A DNA stretch of 64,000 bases, taken from Olavius algarvensis associated proteobacterium Delta 3. Its GTDB lineage: Bacteria; Desulfobacterota; Desulfobacteria; Desulfobacterales; CAFBRK01. Position 1 is the stretch's first letter. The number at the start of each line of letters is the position of its first letter. Below are positions 17,777 through 26,107 of the stretch, piece by piece. Both the position numbers and the translations under genes were made by a program. The stretch lies in contig CAFBRK010000133.1 in the NCBI GenBank assembly GCA_903231505.1, positions 186,001 to 250,000 of the forward strand, given 5' to 3'. The notes beneath the pieces are model-generated. The model worked only from the letters and a program-made list of their open reading frames with translations, had not been told where the DNA came from and searched no databases.

Positions 17777-18495
17777 GTTTGCGTCCTATTATTTCTCAAA
17801 AATCCCTATACTTCCAGTTAGTCCTTGCAAGGTGGTGAATAGTGCACTGAACCCAAACGGACTTTTCTTTACCGATTTTCGGCATCAATCCCGCGGTATA
17901 GATATGATTCTTGATCTCCCCTTTCATGTTTGGCCCAATTAGTAGCAAGCGGATTCGATCATTTACAGATATTCAATCGAATTAGCATGTTTTTTGAATA
18001 ATTTGGCAATTTTTTCTTTCTTAGAGCACAGAGATTCCCATATTGGTATAGAGAACTGAGAAAATATAGTGTAGACTTGCCAACAAATTTGTGCGAATCA
18101 TCCTTCCTTCAATCGTTAGTATAGCTTAGTATGTTGAAATTCCACGATTATTTATTCTGGCACGCAATTGCTGAAGACTTTTATAACCGGAAGATCAAAC
18201 CAAGGTGGTTTGACATAATATAACTCAAAAAAGATCGTTTATTGGGATGAATACCAAAGGCAACCTACAACAACTGAAAACTTGCCAGGCTCGGCGATTA
18301 TCCGATTTTCGCCAGATGTCACACACTATAATTGGCTATCCGCACCTTTGCGAGAATGCCTCGCTGGCTCTTTTCGTGTATCACCTAATTCAATTTTTCT
18401 GATATTATAGGAATAATTTTATGGTCAGGTCCCCGATGCAAAACCAAAGGGGGGGTACCCAAGATTTTTCGAGGGGGTCAGTATAAAGGCGTATA
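17777..18495. other. 719-bp AT-rich intergenic region
   Basis: No frame with a start signal or recognisable domain is seen. It separates the NACHT gene from the serine recombinase. A segment near 18330 (TTGGCTATCCGCACC) resembles the left edge of the dispersed island repeat (compare 27810 and 29247). A run of seven Gs lies near 18450. Confidence 0.4.
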
Positions 18496-19098
18496 TTATA
18501 TTTCCCGTGTCTTGATGAAATTGACCAATGATGTACGGCTTACACCGAGTTTTCGTGCTATCGCGGCTTTCGATACTCCATATTTGAGATCCTCAGCGAT
18601 AACCCGTTCCTTACCATCGAGCTTGCTTTTCCCGATACTGCCCCTCGGCCTTCCGAGTATCTTTCCTTTAGCCCGAGCCGCAGCCAGCCCCTGCTTCGTC
18701 CTTTCGCTGATAAGATCCCGCTCGATCTCGGAAAATAACGTGAACATCGTAAGCATGGTCTTTGATTGAAGGTCATGCTTTCCGTTCAAATCTAAACGCT
18801 CTTTGATGGAAATCAGTCTGATTTTCGATTTGATAAGGCCATCGACAAAGGAAACTACCTGCCCCACAGATCTGCCAAGTCTTGATAATTCGCTGACGAT
18901 TAGAGTGTCACCTTCGCAGAGTCGCTTCGTGAGTTCGTTAATACGGCGCTGTTTGGGTGTCTTGCGGGAGGACATTTCAACTTCAAAGAAATCGTCAATA
19001 TTGAATCCGTTTTTCCTCCCATATTCGAGGATTTCGAGCTTTTGGTTGTTGAGGTCTTGTTTGTCGGTTGATACCCTCAAATATGCAATCGTTTTCAT
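18496..19098 (-). CDS. serine recombinase (resolvase/invertase family)
   Basis: A 200-aa small serine recombinase. The start MKTIAYLRVSTDKQDLNNQ carries the catalytic serine in YLRVS; VSELSRLGRSVGQVVSFVD and RDLISERTKQGLAAARAKG are the conserved catalytic-domain and E-helix motifs; GRPRG leads into a helix-turn-helix (YGVSKAAIARKLGVSRTSL). The ATG at 19098 is chosen over a frame start at 19146 because GAGGAGGG lies 5 nt upstream. It could act as resolvase or invertase. No inverted-repeat pair flanking a promoter was recognised nearby. It sits between the defence gene and the PEP-CTERM block and may mobilise part of the cargo. Confidence 0.9.
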   Translation of the reverse strand: MKTIAYLRVSTDKQDLNNQKLEILEYGRKNGFNIDDFFEVEMSSRKTPKQRRINELTKRLCEGDTLIVSELSRLGRSVGQVVSFVDGLIKSKIRLISIKERLDLNGKHDLQSKTMLTMFTLFSEIERDLISERTKQGLAAARAKGKILGRPRGSIGKSKLDGKERVIAEDLKYGVSKAAIARKLGVSRTSLVNFIKTREI

Positions 19099-19388
19099 TG
19101 TACCCTCCTCCCCAGTGCTGGTGTCTATACAATTGTTATTCCACACTTTTTTTGTACACTGATTAATTGGGAAAGTCTAGGGGTTTTTTAATCAATCATT
19201 CGATTATTTAACGTTCGTTTTTATAGATGATATGGGGCGAGGATAGGATTTAACTCTTTATAGTGTGTCCAAGAAATTACATAAAAACTAATGAAACATT
19301 ACCAATATTACCCATCCGATTTCATAAGAAAAAGTGTAACACTTTAGATTCACACAGGAATTGTTTTTCATGACTTCATGCACAGTTT

Positions 19389-19404
19389 TTGCATGTAATC
19401 TCAG
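19389..19404 (+). promoter_or_regulatory. putative promoter for the first riboswitch transcript
   Basis: TTTTGCATGTAAT matches the sequence in front of the second riboswitch (TTTTGCATATAAT at 23170-23182), and both stand shortly upstream of the aptamer. The shared TAAT core is a plausible -10 element. The -35 is weak. Confidence 0.4.
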
Positions 19405-19410
19405 CGTTTT

Positions 19411-19531
19411 AAGACAAAGCCAAACCATTCGTAAGGATGGGACGGAAAGCTACGGTTCTCTCAGGGGCAAAAGCCACAGATCAATGTAGCGAGAGATGGC
19501 CGGGTTGCCTTGGATGGTGACTCGGTCTTTT
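19411..19531 (+). promoter_or_regulatory. c-di-GMP-I (GEMM) riboswitch upstream of PEP-CTERM gene 1
   Basis: The class I signature is present in order: GCCAAACC, a small hairpin (CATTC/GGATG with a GTAA tetraloop), GGGACGGAAAGCTACGG, a second stem-loop (TCTCTCAGGGG ... GCGAGAGA) and GGCCGGGTTGCC. The 5' strand AAGAC can pair with GTCTT at the end, immediately followed by a T run, so the closing helix could double as a terminator. By eye the base equivalent to G20 of Vc2 is G, which favours c-di-GMP over cGAMP. It ends 16 nt before the start codon of the exported protein at 19548. Confidence 0.85.
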
Positions 19532-19547
19532 TTTGGAGGTGGGAGAG

Positions 19548-20351
19548 ATGAAAACCGGCATTCTTTCAATATTCTGTACTTTGCTATTATTGCTATCTTC
19601 GATTCTTACGGCCAACGCTAATACCATTACTATGATAAGACCCACCGGTGCCGGGGGCAGCTCAATCGATACGGCAACCGAAACCTACATAAACGACAAC
19701 TCTTCCGGTCTGCAGCTTGAACATAGCTTGAACGAGGCACCTCGTGGCGTTCGGGGCCCTATTAGCGAAACTCACAGCCTCTTTTCATCAAGCTCTTTAT
19801 TAGGATACAATTTATTTGCATTGGCAGAATCTACTTATTTATTTGATGGGCATTATTTTACTTCGAAAGCTAATGGTTTTGCTCAAGCAGATGTCATAAA
19901 CGGAGAACATGGTTATTATGGTACGGCCCATTCGAAATTTTCTACAAATTTCCGTTTTTTCATTGATGATGAATACTTCCTTGACTGGTCATCACAAGCA
20001 TATGGAACTCCTGGGCCACTAAACAATGGTAATGGTCAAACTATGAGCATAACAATTCGAGAATTTTCGGATGTTACTTTTGAGACTCAAACAGACACCC
20101 TTGATTTTATTGTTTATGAAAATGGAATGCACTCTGAAATATGGAATCTTTCTTCTGGTTATTACCAAGTTATAACAAGTGGAAGAGTACTATTTAATCG
20201 TATAAATGATGGGTCATCAACATGGTCATATGAATACTCACTCAGGCCCTCCAACCCCGTCCCCGAATCCGCCACAATCCTTTTGGTTGGCGTTGGACTT
20301 GCAGGGATTGCTGGCTTAAAACGTCGATTCAACAAACTTCGAAGGCATTAA
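19548..20351 (+). CDS. PEP-CTERM sorting-domain exported protein 1
   Basis: A 267-aa exported protein. It begins with a signal peptide (MKTGILSIFCTLLLLLSSI, then AxA-like ANA) and ends with a PEP-CTERM sorting signal: VPESATILLVGVGLAGIAG followed by the basic tail LKRRF. Such proteins are exported by Sec, processed by an exosortase and delivered to the cell surface or extracellular matrix. The body is beta-rich (many Thr, Ser, Tyr, Phe) with no known domain. The ATG at 19548 is preceded by GGAGGTGGGAG; the TTG 15 bp upstream is not needed. It is directly controlled by the riboswitch at 19411. No exosortase gene is visible in this window. Confidence 0.88.
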   Translation: MKTGILSIFCTLLLLLSSILTANANTITMIRPTGAGGSSIDTATETYINDNSSGLQLEHSLNEAPRGVRGPISETHSLFSSSSLLGYNLFALAESTYLFDGHYFTSKANGFAQADVINGEHGYYGTAHSKFSTNFRFFIDDEYFLDWSSQAYGTPGPLNNGNGQTMSITIREFSDVTFETQTDTLDFIVYENGMHSEIWNLSSGYYQVITSGRVLFNRINDGSSTWSYEYSLRPSNPVPESATILLVGVGLAGIAGLKRRFNKLRRH

Positions 20352-20390
20352 AGAAAACTCGGTTTTCTGTTTTCAGGGAAGGCGCCCGTT

Positions 20391-20985
20391 ATGAAAAAGC
20401 TACTGTTCGCAGTGTTGCTCATACTCGGGTCCCGTCATATGCAAATACTATCCTGATTGATCGTGGTGAAGGGTTGATATATGACTCCGAACAAAACATT
20501 ACATGGCTTCAGGATGCAGATTATTCCGATACCACTGGATATGACGATGCACTTTACGGGATTGATACTGATGGATCAATGTACTGGGCTGATGCTGTTA
20601 CTTGGGCTGAAAATCTGATCTATCAGGGGCACACAGAATGGAGACTGCCAGAAACATCAAAGATTTGTAGAGGGCCGAACCCCTGCACTACAAGTGAAAT
20701 GGGTAATTAAATTGGACGGAAGGTATAACAGCCAGTTCACAGGGCCCTTTTTTTAACATTCGGCCTGGTGCATATTGGTCAGGATCAACTCTTGACGGTT
20801 ATCCTTGGTATTTCCCCTTTTCCGACGGCAGCCAAGGAGTTCAGATTCAAAATCATCGCGTCTATGCATGGGCGGTGCATGATGGCGATATCGGCGCAGC
20901 CCACGTACCAGAGCCCGCCACAATGGTCTTGGTTTGCGCTGGGCTTGCTGGTATTGCAGGTATCCGCCGTAAGCTGAATCGCTGA
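20391..20985 (+). pseudogene. PEP-CTERM protein with DUF1566/Lcl-like domain, disrupted
   Basis: The gene starts with MKKLLFAVLLILG and then shifts frame. The next frame carries NITWLQDADYSDTTGYDDAL, YWADAVTWAENL and EWRLPET, typical of DUF1566 (Lcl C-terminal) proteins, and stops after TTSEMGN at 20708. A third piece reads YWSGSTLDGYPWYFPF and YAWAVHDGD, then a complete sorting signal VPEPATMVLVCAGLAGIAG with tail IRRKLNR and TGA at 20983. Thus there is one frameshift near the signal peptide, one stop and a loss of sequence in the middle. It lies 39 bp after exported protein 1 and was probably expressed from the same riboswitch transcript. Confidence 0.75.
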
Positions 20986-21019
20986 TTACGGCTACCGGAT
21001 ATGAAAATGCAGTTTGGCA

Positions 21020-21245
21020 AATTGATGGCAAAGTGCGGTTTGTCATTATTACTGTGCAAATTTGTTAATTGACAGGATAATTGCGTTTCTTGGCAAGTTT
21101 TGTGCGTCGGTGATAGCTTGGCTTTTTTGACTTTTTTCCCGCCCGCTTTTACGATATCAATAAATTACCCAAGAAGGAGGTCAATATCCGAGAATTAATT
21201 CCGAAAATTCAATATCAGAGAATTATTTCCCGCTACTCACCAGTT
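21020..21245 (+). repeat. dispersed island repeat, copy 1 (middle and 3' parts)
   Basis: About 225 bp, alignable by eye to 27955-28167: shared blocks are AAAGTGCGG, TGTGCAAA, GGCAAGTTTT, GACTTTTT, CGCTTTTAC, GAGAAT and CCCGCTACTCACCAGTT at the end. It ends precisely where the gene cassette beginning TTAGAC starts. Confidence 0.6.
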
Positions 21246-22218
21246 AGACGGAGCTTGGAAGTGAGGTCATAATAGTGCATCCGAATTCGTTCCTTCGCAC
21301 GCTCTGGCGCACTGAGTTCAGATCTGAAGTATTCGTGGCGATGAGCTTCGCTGGTGCTCTTCAGCAACGGTTTGACGACGTAATAAAGCCAGCAATCGAA
21401 TCGATCGTTCATCACGGGCGGAAGCTGACAGCCAATCGAGTGGATCTGTCAAAGACCGGCGATTCGATATTGACGGACATTGTGGATGGAATCGCACATT
21501 CGGAGCTTGTGCTTGCCGATGTTTCTACGGTCGGGTACGACTCAAAGAGTGGCGGCCCGTACCGAAACGGCAATGTCATGTACGAGGTCGGACTTGCCTT
21601 GGCTTGTCGCCACTCTGCAGAGGTTCTGCTGATCAGGGACGATACCCATAAGTTTCTGTTCGATGTGAGCACCATCCCACACAAGCACATCGACTTCTCA
21701 GATCCCACGGCAGCGATGACCACGCTTCAACAGGAGCTCATGGGGCGCCTTGCGGAACGCGACCATCTTCTGGACGCAAGGATCCTCACTACAGTAGCTC
21801 AGCTCACCAGCGGCGAAAGGAATCTGCTGCAGACGTTCTCCAGATACGGGCCGGAGAAGGTTTTTTGGCTTACCAAGACCGGCCTCAGCGCCCTCGCCGC
21901 AATATCCCGGCTGCTCGACAAGCAGCTAATCGTGACCGTTGGGGTGACGCCGGAGGGCCAAGCGACCTTTAGGTGGACTCGGCTGGGGTACATACTTGCG
22001 ACTAATATCGAAACGCTTGTGCCGACGGTGGCGGAACCGTCCGTCGCAGAGAGTGACGGCGATGGCACCGACTTGGGCGACGAATGAGCGCCATCTAACA
22101 GGCGCATGAAGCTGCCATGCGCGGGGCAATAGTTCATTTGTGTGCATGCACGGAACACGAATAGCTGACCGTTTCTTGCAGCTGGTGAGTGAGCGCATGC
22201 AATTTATGCGCAGAGTCG
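21244..22218 (+). mobile_element. integron-like gene cassette 1 (no integron integrase nearby)
   Basis: The cassette begins inside GTTAGAC (21243-21249, core consensus GTTRRRY) and ends at the G of GTTAGGG (22218). It holds one gene with little spare DNA and an attC-like site at its 3' end. Its GC content is visibly higher than the flanking AT-rich DNA. When circularised, its 5' end TTAGAC would restore a core site pairing with ATCTAAC at 22093. This is the architecture of an integron cassette. Confidence 0.6.
21275..22087 (+). CDS. nucleoside 2-deoxyribosyltransferase/TIR-like effector-type protein
   Basis: A 270-aa protein. Residues ~15-150 show a Rossmann-like nucleotide-binding fold of the deoxyribosyltransferase/TIR-like group: VFVAMSF at the first strand, ILTDIVDGIAHSELVLADVS, and NGNVMYEVGLALA, where the Glu sits at the nucleophile position of 2-deoxyribosyltransferases. 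Residues ~185-250 resemble a small winged-helix (LTSGERNLLQTFSRYG, LSALAAISRLLDKQL). Such domains degrade NAD+ or nucleotides in several anti-phage systems; the defence role here is inference. The start GTG at 21275 lacks a strong ribosome-binding site, which is common in gene cassettes. It is the sole gene of an integron-like cassette. Confidence 0.7.
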   Translation: MHPNSFLRTLWRTEFRSEVFVAMSFAGALQQRFDDVIKPAIESIVHHGRKLTANRVDLSKTGDSILTDIVDGIAHSELVLADVSTVGYDSKSGGPYRNGNVMYEVGLALACRHSAEVLLIRDDTHKFLFDVSTIPHKHIDFSDPTAAMTTLQQELMGRLAERDHLLDARILTTVAQLTSGERNLLQTFSRYGPEKVFWLTKTGLSALAAISRLLDKQLIVTVGVTPEGQATFRWTRLGYILATNIETLVPTVAEPSVAESDGDGTDLGDE

Positions 22219-22224
22219 TTAGGG
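22093..22224 (+). repeat. attC-like recombination site 1
   Basis: 132 bp after the cassette gene. Outer core ATCTAAC (22093-22099) opposes GTTAGGG (22218-22224); inner GCGCAT (22102-22107) opposes ATGCGC (22206-22211); further complementary pieces AGCTGC/GCAGCT and ATGCGC/GCGCAT lie within. This imperfect palindrome with conserved ends fits an attC of the longer (VCR-like) type. Confidence 0.6.
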
Positions 22225-22236
22225 CGGCATATACGA

Positions 22237-22743
22237 ATGGGATTAAAACCAATAAAAATTATCAAAATCTTAATTCGATTAACTGCTATAATTGGTGTTG
22301 TAATTACATTTTGTAACTTAAAAGGTTGTTTTTTGGATGAGAATCGGCAGTCAGTTTATAATCAATTGCTACAAAAATCATCAGAATACAGTGTTCCTAT
22401 CTCCAACCGAGGAGCTAAAATATTTTTAGATAACTTCTATTTTTCCAAACAACTACCAGCCGATATGCGGCAATCCGAGATAAAAGGTTTAATTCTAAAA
22501 TGGATTGCATTTGGAAATAACCCGCCAATGTCTGGAACGGTTCATGTTGAATTTACTAACGGTAAAAGGTCAACTTCTGTTTGTCGCCTTGATGAATTGA
22601 AACAATGGTCATTTGAAACTCCATTTTATTCATGGTTAGGATGGTGGCTATTGGTTATAAGTGTTACTTCTGAAATTGTCACAGACGCTATTCAATACTC
22701 GGGAAATAAGAAAAAAGAGAAGGCAGCCCTAATAAGCAGATAG
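22237..22743 (+). CDS. hypothetical membrane protein, probable second cassette gene
   Basis: A 168-aa protein from ATG 22237 (a longer frame from 22189 would overlap the attC-like site). It has two predicted membrane helices, IIKILIRLTAIIGVVITFCN near the N terminus and WLGWWLLVISVTSEIVTDAI near the C terminus, separated by a ~90-residue soluble loop, and ends in a lysine-rich tail. No family is recognised. It lies between the core site GTTAGGG at 22218 and a weaker possible core GTTATGC at 22761; its last codons contain GCCCTAAT, roughly complementary to its cassette 5' end TTAGGGC. It may therefore be another captured cassette. Confidence 0.6.
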   Translation: MGLKPIKIIKILIRLTAIIGVVITFCNLKGCFLDENRQSVYNQLLQKSSEYSVPISNRGAKIFLDNFYFSKQLPADMRQSEIKGLILKWIAFGNNPPMSGTVHVEFTNGKRSTSVCRLDELKQWSFETPFYSWLGWWLLVISVTSEIVTDAIQYSGNKKKEKAALISR

Positions 22744-22779
22744 CGGCTGATAATTTCGCAGTTATGCGGTTAAACGCAC

Positions 22780-22965
22780 GAGGTGCAGATAATCTGAGAT
22801 AATCCTCGAAATCGGGGTATGGATTTAGTCCAGCCCCGGTTCGTGTTTTAGGGTCTTGGCTTGTTGTCGCAGTGTGGCATTAGCGTCAAAGTGCGGATAG
22901 CCTGCTGTAGTGTGAAAATTCCAGATAGGCAGAATCAGTGCGTTTAATGGCAAGCTGTATGCCCT
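22780..22965 (+). repeat. dispersed island repeat, copy 3 (5' and middle parts)
   Basis: Alignable by eye to 27845-28020: shared blocks are AATCCTC, AAATCGGGG, AGTCCAGCCCCG, CGCAGTGT, AGCG followed by CAAAGTGCGG, GTGTGAAAATT and GGCAAG. The following 190 bp (22966-23154) hold no recognised gene. Confidence 0.6.
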
Positions 22966-23154
22966 AAGCCCTTCTCCCCACCATCATCTTAAATCATTTC
23001 TACTATCCTGGGTCATCCGCAAACCTTGTTACCCAATCTGTCCGCGATTACGTAAAATCATTCCTAAATTCGGCAATTTGATTTCCTTTTGTGCATTCTT
23101 GGGTTTCTTCCATTTTCAGTAACTATTGAGATTTGCATGATATCGTACAAACCA

Positions 23155-23182
23155 TTGTTTTTGCATGGTTTTTGCATATAAT
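23155..23182 (+). promoter_or_regulatory. putative promoter for the second riboswitch transcript
   Basis: TATAAT at 23177-23182 is a perfect -10; TTGTTT at 23155-23160 is a weak -35 with 16-bp spacing. The same TTTTGCATRTAAT block precedes the first riboswitch. It lies 27 bp before the aptamer. Confidence 0.55.
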
Positions 23183-23208
23183 ATGAAAACTAATCCAATT
23201 TAAAATCA

Positions 23209-23331
23209 AGAAAAAGCCAAACCTGCCGTAAGACAGGGACGGAAAGCTACGGATCTCTCAGGGGCATATGCCACGGATCTGCGTAGTGAGAGAAAGCCGG
23301 GTTGCCTTGGATGGTGACTTGGCTTTTTCAA
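23209..23331 (+). promoter_or_regulatory. c-di-GMP-I (GEMM) riboswitch upstream of PEP-CTERM gene 2
   Basis: This has the same signature order as the copy at 19411: AAGCCAAACC, hairpin CTGCC-GTAAGA-CAG, GGGACGGAAAGCTACGG, a second stem CTCTCAGGGG ... GTGAGAGA, then AGCCGGGTTGCC. The element is closed by GAAAAAGCCAA (5') pairing with TTGGCTTTTTC (3'), an 11-bp helix whose 3' strand is U-rich. Ligand binding that stabilises this helix could end transcription, or a competing fold could release it. The direction of control cannot be read by eye. Confidence 0.88.
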
Positions 23332-23354
23332 TATAGAAGTGGTGAGAATAACTA

Positions 23355-25361
23355 ATGAAAGAAATGTCAGCGATGAAAATCGTCTCTTTGCATTTTGCCG
23401 CCAATCGCAGGATAACGAAATCAGTTTTGATCGTATTGATGATGTTTGGCTTTTTACAACCATTGTTGTTTCCTGCATCTGTCCAAGCTGAAGAAAAAGT
23501 CTGGACAGGTGGAACCGGATGGTGGGACGAAGAAGCTAATTGGAATCCTTCGGGTCAGCCACAAACTGGTGATGATGTATTTTTAACACAAACTGATACA
23601 ATTGATAGAAATGTCCATTACCGTAACACTTTGTCCCCCGATGCAACTTTAGAATCCCTAACCATCTCTGCAACTGGGACAGGTAATATGACTCTCAATC
23701 TGGGTCAAGATAGACTGGAAGTTAATAACGAGCTTGTTGGACATGGGATAGGGGTGTATGGGGAAGACCCTTATTTATTCGGTACGGGTCAGATTACCCA
23801 GACCAGCGGAGAACATTTTGTCAATGGTACTCTACAACTTGGTTATTCGATTGGAAAAGGTGCATATAATATGATCGAGGGGAATCTCTCGGCCCAACGC
23901 TTCATTCTCGGAAGTGGTAATGAAGGAACAGGCATACTTAATATGATCGGAGGAAATCTCTCGGCCGAATTAATATCTGTTGCGGATGATATGGGTTTCG
24001 GTACTATTAATCAAAGTGGAGGAACGATAACGGCCCAAGTTCTTGGCCTTGCTTCTGAACATGGTTCCGTGGGGATATACAATTTGAGTGGAGGGAAAGT
24101 AACAACAAATGAAACTAGTTCCACCGGGTATGGAACACTTTATTTCAATCAGAGCGGGGGGACACATGTGACAGGGAGACTTGGTCTCGGCTATGATGGC
24201 GATGTTGGGTACAATTTAAGTGGTGGAACCTTAGAAGCGGATTCTGTAACATTTGGCAGAGACTCAGGCCACCACGAGTTTACTCAAACAGGAGGAAGCT
24301 TTATTGTTAATGATAGACTTTACTTGGGGAATGTAGGAGATTTCAATCTGGTAGATGGGACCCTTGAAGCGAATAATGTAACGCTTAATGGTGATGATCA
24401 TACAATTTTTACCCAAACAGGAGGGACTCATATCGTTCATGATACATTGACCATCGGTAGGTCTAATGGTGAATACAATTTAAGTGGTGGAACCCTTACA
24501 TCACTGAACTTGATCAATGATGATGAATTCAACTACTCAGGTGGTGATTTAAATGCTGACATAACCAACTATGGGACCGCAAATCTAAGCGGTGATGGCA
24601 CTCGAGCAGTAAACGGAGATGTTATAAACAACGGAACCTGGGAATCTACAAACACAACCGTTAGTTATGATGGAAGTTTCAGAAACAACAATACTTTCAA
24701 CAGCGAAAACTCTGTTCAATATTTTGAAGAGCTAATCATTGGCAATAATGGCGCCATGACCGGAAGAGGAGATGCCCCTTGGTTTGTCAAAGAGGCGTTT
24801 TCGGGTCTTTCGATATTGGACGACACCGTCGCCAATATCCTCGGTGAACAGGACTTCAGTGTGTATTACAACCCGCTTACCACGAGTAACGAATACTTAG
24901 GCGGACTTGATTATTATTTAACAGGTGGAGGTATGCTAGCCGCCCTTGATGGAATCGTATCCACTGATAAATATTTCATAGCCGACCACCTAACCCTCAG
25001 CGACACCTTCAACTTTGACTATTGGTGGGAAATGGGTAATGAACCCACCGATCCCAACCTCGACATTCTATTTTTCTATGACAACGAATGGCTTTCCTTC
25101 GGAGGTTTACTACCAAACTTTGACGGCTCTTCAAGTGATTGGGAAACTTTTTCAATGTACGTCCCAGAGTGGGCAAGAGGTCTTGAAACCCAAATCAGGT
25201 TTTTCCTTGCCGATGCAGGCCAAAAAACCGATCCAACTGTATACCTTCGGAACATCAGTTCGAATCCCATCCCCGAACCTTCCACAATTCTCTTGGTTGG
25301 AGTTGGGCTTGCCGGGATCGCCGGTATCCGACGCAAACTGAAAAGCAACATATCTGCATAG
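23355..25361 (+). CDS. large PEP-CTERM exported beta-helix-type protein
   Basis: A 668-aa exported protein. Residues 1-45 form a signal peptide ending ASVQAEE. Residues ~46-480 are imperfect repeats with the recurring motifs YNLSGGTL, FTQTGGT and NGTLQLGYSIG, typical of parallel beta-helix or autotransporter-like surface proteins. The C terminus is a sorting signal, IPEPSTILLVGVGLAGIAG, with tail IRRKLKS. The last residues NISA and the stop codon are read from a 3'-half riboswitch remnant. It is controlled by the riboswitch at 23209 and heads a run of four exported-protein genes in the same direction. Likely role: surface or matrix structure produced in response to c-di-GMP, which is inference. 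Confidence 0.88.
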   Translation: MKEMSAMKIVSLHFAANRRITKSVLIVLMMFGFLQPLLFPASVQAEEKVWTGGTGWWDEEANWNPSGQPQTGDDVFLTQTDTIDRNVHYRNTLSPDATLESLTISATGTGNMTLNLGQDRLEVNNELVGHGIGVYGEDPYLFGTGQITQTSGEHFVNGTLQLGYSIGKGAYNMIEGNLSAQRFILGSGNEGTGILNMIGGNLSAELISVADDMGFGTINQSGGTITAQVLGLASEHGSVGIYNLSGGKVTTNETSSTGYGTLYFNQSGGTHVTGRLGLGYDGDVGYNLSGGTLEADSVTFGRDSGHHEFTQTGGSFIVNDRLYLGNVGDFNLVDGTLEANNVTLNGDDHTIFTQTGGTHIVHDTLTIGRSNGEYNLSGGTLTSLNLINDDEFNYSGGDLNADITNYGTANLSGDGTRAVNGDVINNGTWESTNTTVSYDGSFRNNNTFNSENSVQYFEELIIGNNGAMTGRGDAPWFVKEAFSGLSILDDTVANILGEQDFSVYYNPLTTSNEYLGGLDYYLTGGGMLAALDGIVSTDKYFIADHLTLSDTFNFDYWWEMGNEPTDPNLDILFFYDNEWLSFGGLLPNFDGSSSDWETFSMYVPEWARGLETQIRFFLADAGQKTDPTVYLRNISSNPIPEPSTILLVGVGLAGIAGIRRKLKSNISA

Positions 25362-25408
25362 TGAGAGATAGCCGGGTTGCCTTGGTTGGTGACTTGGCTT
25401 TTTTTTGG
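25345..25408 (+). promoter_or_regulatory. 3'-half GEMM riboswitch remnant A
   Basis: ATCTGCATAGTGAGAGATAG, then CCGGGTTGCC and GACTTGGCTTTTTTTT, follow the 3' half of the intact riboswitch at 23209 closely, but the 5' half (GCCAAACC, GGGACGGAAAGC) is absent; PEP-CTERM coding sequence stands in its place. It cannot bind ligand as a class I aptamer. It may still act as a weak terminator or spacer. Confidence 0.75.
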
Positions 25409-25431
25409 CAGTTTAAGAAAGGAGGAGTGGG

Positions 25432-26052
25432 ATGCATAGAATACTGTATATTATTATAGTCACCATAATCTGCTCAAACCCATCCACGATAGGCGCAACT
25501 CCCATGACGTTTATCGATCAAGGTGCCGAATGGAATTATGCGTTTTTTACATCCGAGGATACTGACTTGTGGGGATTAGAAGGAGAAAATTGGGCATCTG
25601 CTAGCTACAGCAATTTCAACTGGGACACTGCGGAATGGCAAATCGGGAATGCCGCATTCGGAAACCCTGCTCCTTTACCCTATTCAACCCTGTGGGACCC
25701 TATCATAGATTTGGCTTTGACGAAGGAGATACAACTCGACAATCTGGCCGTGGACAGTCTCAGCATGAATGTCGCGTCAGATAATGGCTTTTTAATATTC
25801 ATAAATGGGTACCAAGTGGTTAAAACATATGCGGAAGGCTATACAAGCTACTGGGAATATATATTTAATTTGGATCCCTCTCTCTTGGTATCCGGAGTCA
25901 ACACCATAAGAGTGCTCGCTGAAGATCATGGAGGGGCTACTTTTTTTGATATGCAGTTAGTAGGAGATGTCTCGATAGCACCCATCCCCGAGCCTGCCAC
26001 AATCCTATTGGTTGGCGTTGGGCTTGCTGGTATTCGTCGCAAGTTTATTTAG
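25432..26052 (+). CDS. PEP-CTERM exported protein 3
   Basis: A 206-aa exported protein with signal peptide MHRILYIIIVTIICS, a beta-sandwich-like body (WNYAFFTSEDTDLWG, DPIIDLALTKEIQLDNLAVD, NGFLIFINGYQVVK, a pattern like carbohydrate-binding jelly-roll modules) and a short sorting signal IPEPATILLVGVGLAG directly followed by IRRKFI. The sorting signal lacks the extra AGIAG spacer of its neighbours. A strong AAAGGAGGAG precedes ATG 25432. It lies 70 bp after the large beta-helix protein, separated by riboswitch remnant A, and is probably in the same transcript. Confidence 0.85.
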   Translation: MHRILYIIIVTIICSNPSTIGATPMTFIDQGAEWNYAFFTSEDTDLWGLEGENWASASYSNFNWDTAEWQIGNAAFGNPAPLPYSTLWDPIIDLALTKEIQLDNLAVDSLSMNVASDNGFLIFINGYQVVKTYAEGYTSYWEYIFNLDPSLLVSGVNTIRVLAEDHGGATFFDMQLVGDVSIAPIPEPATILLVGVGLAGIRRKFI

Positions 26053-26107
26053 GATTCAAAGATCTCCTTTCCATAATCCAGAATGATGATTTTGAGGAGG
26101 TATTAGA

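Noticed and set aside
18496..23200. Phase-variable invertible promoter driven by the serine recombinase
   Set aside because: No convincing pair of inverted repeats flanking a promoter was found by eye.
19411..23331. GEMM aptamers as cGAMP (GEMM-Ib) riboswitches
   Set aside because: By eye the position equivalent to G20 of Vc2 is G in both copies, which favours c-di-GMP; the alignment is manual, so this is provisional.
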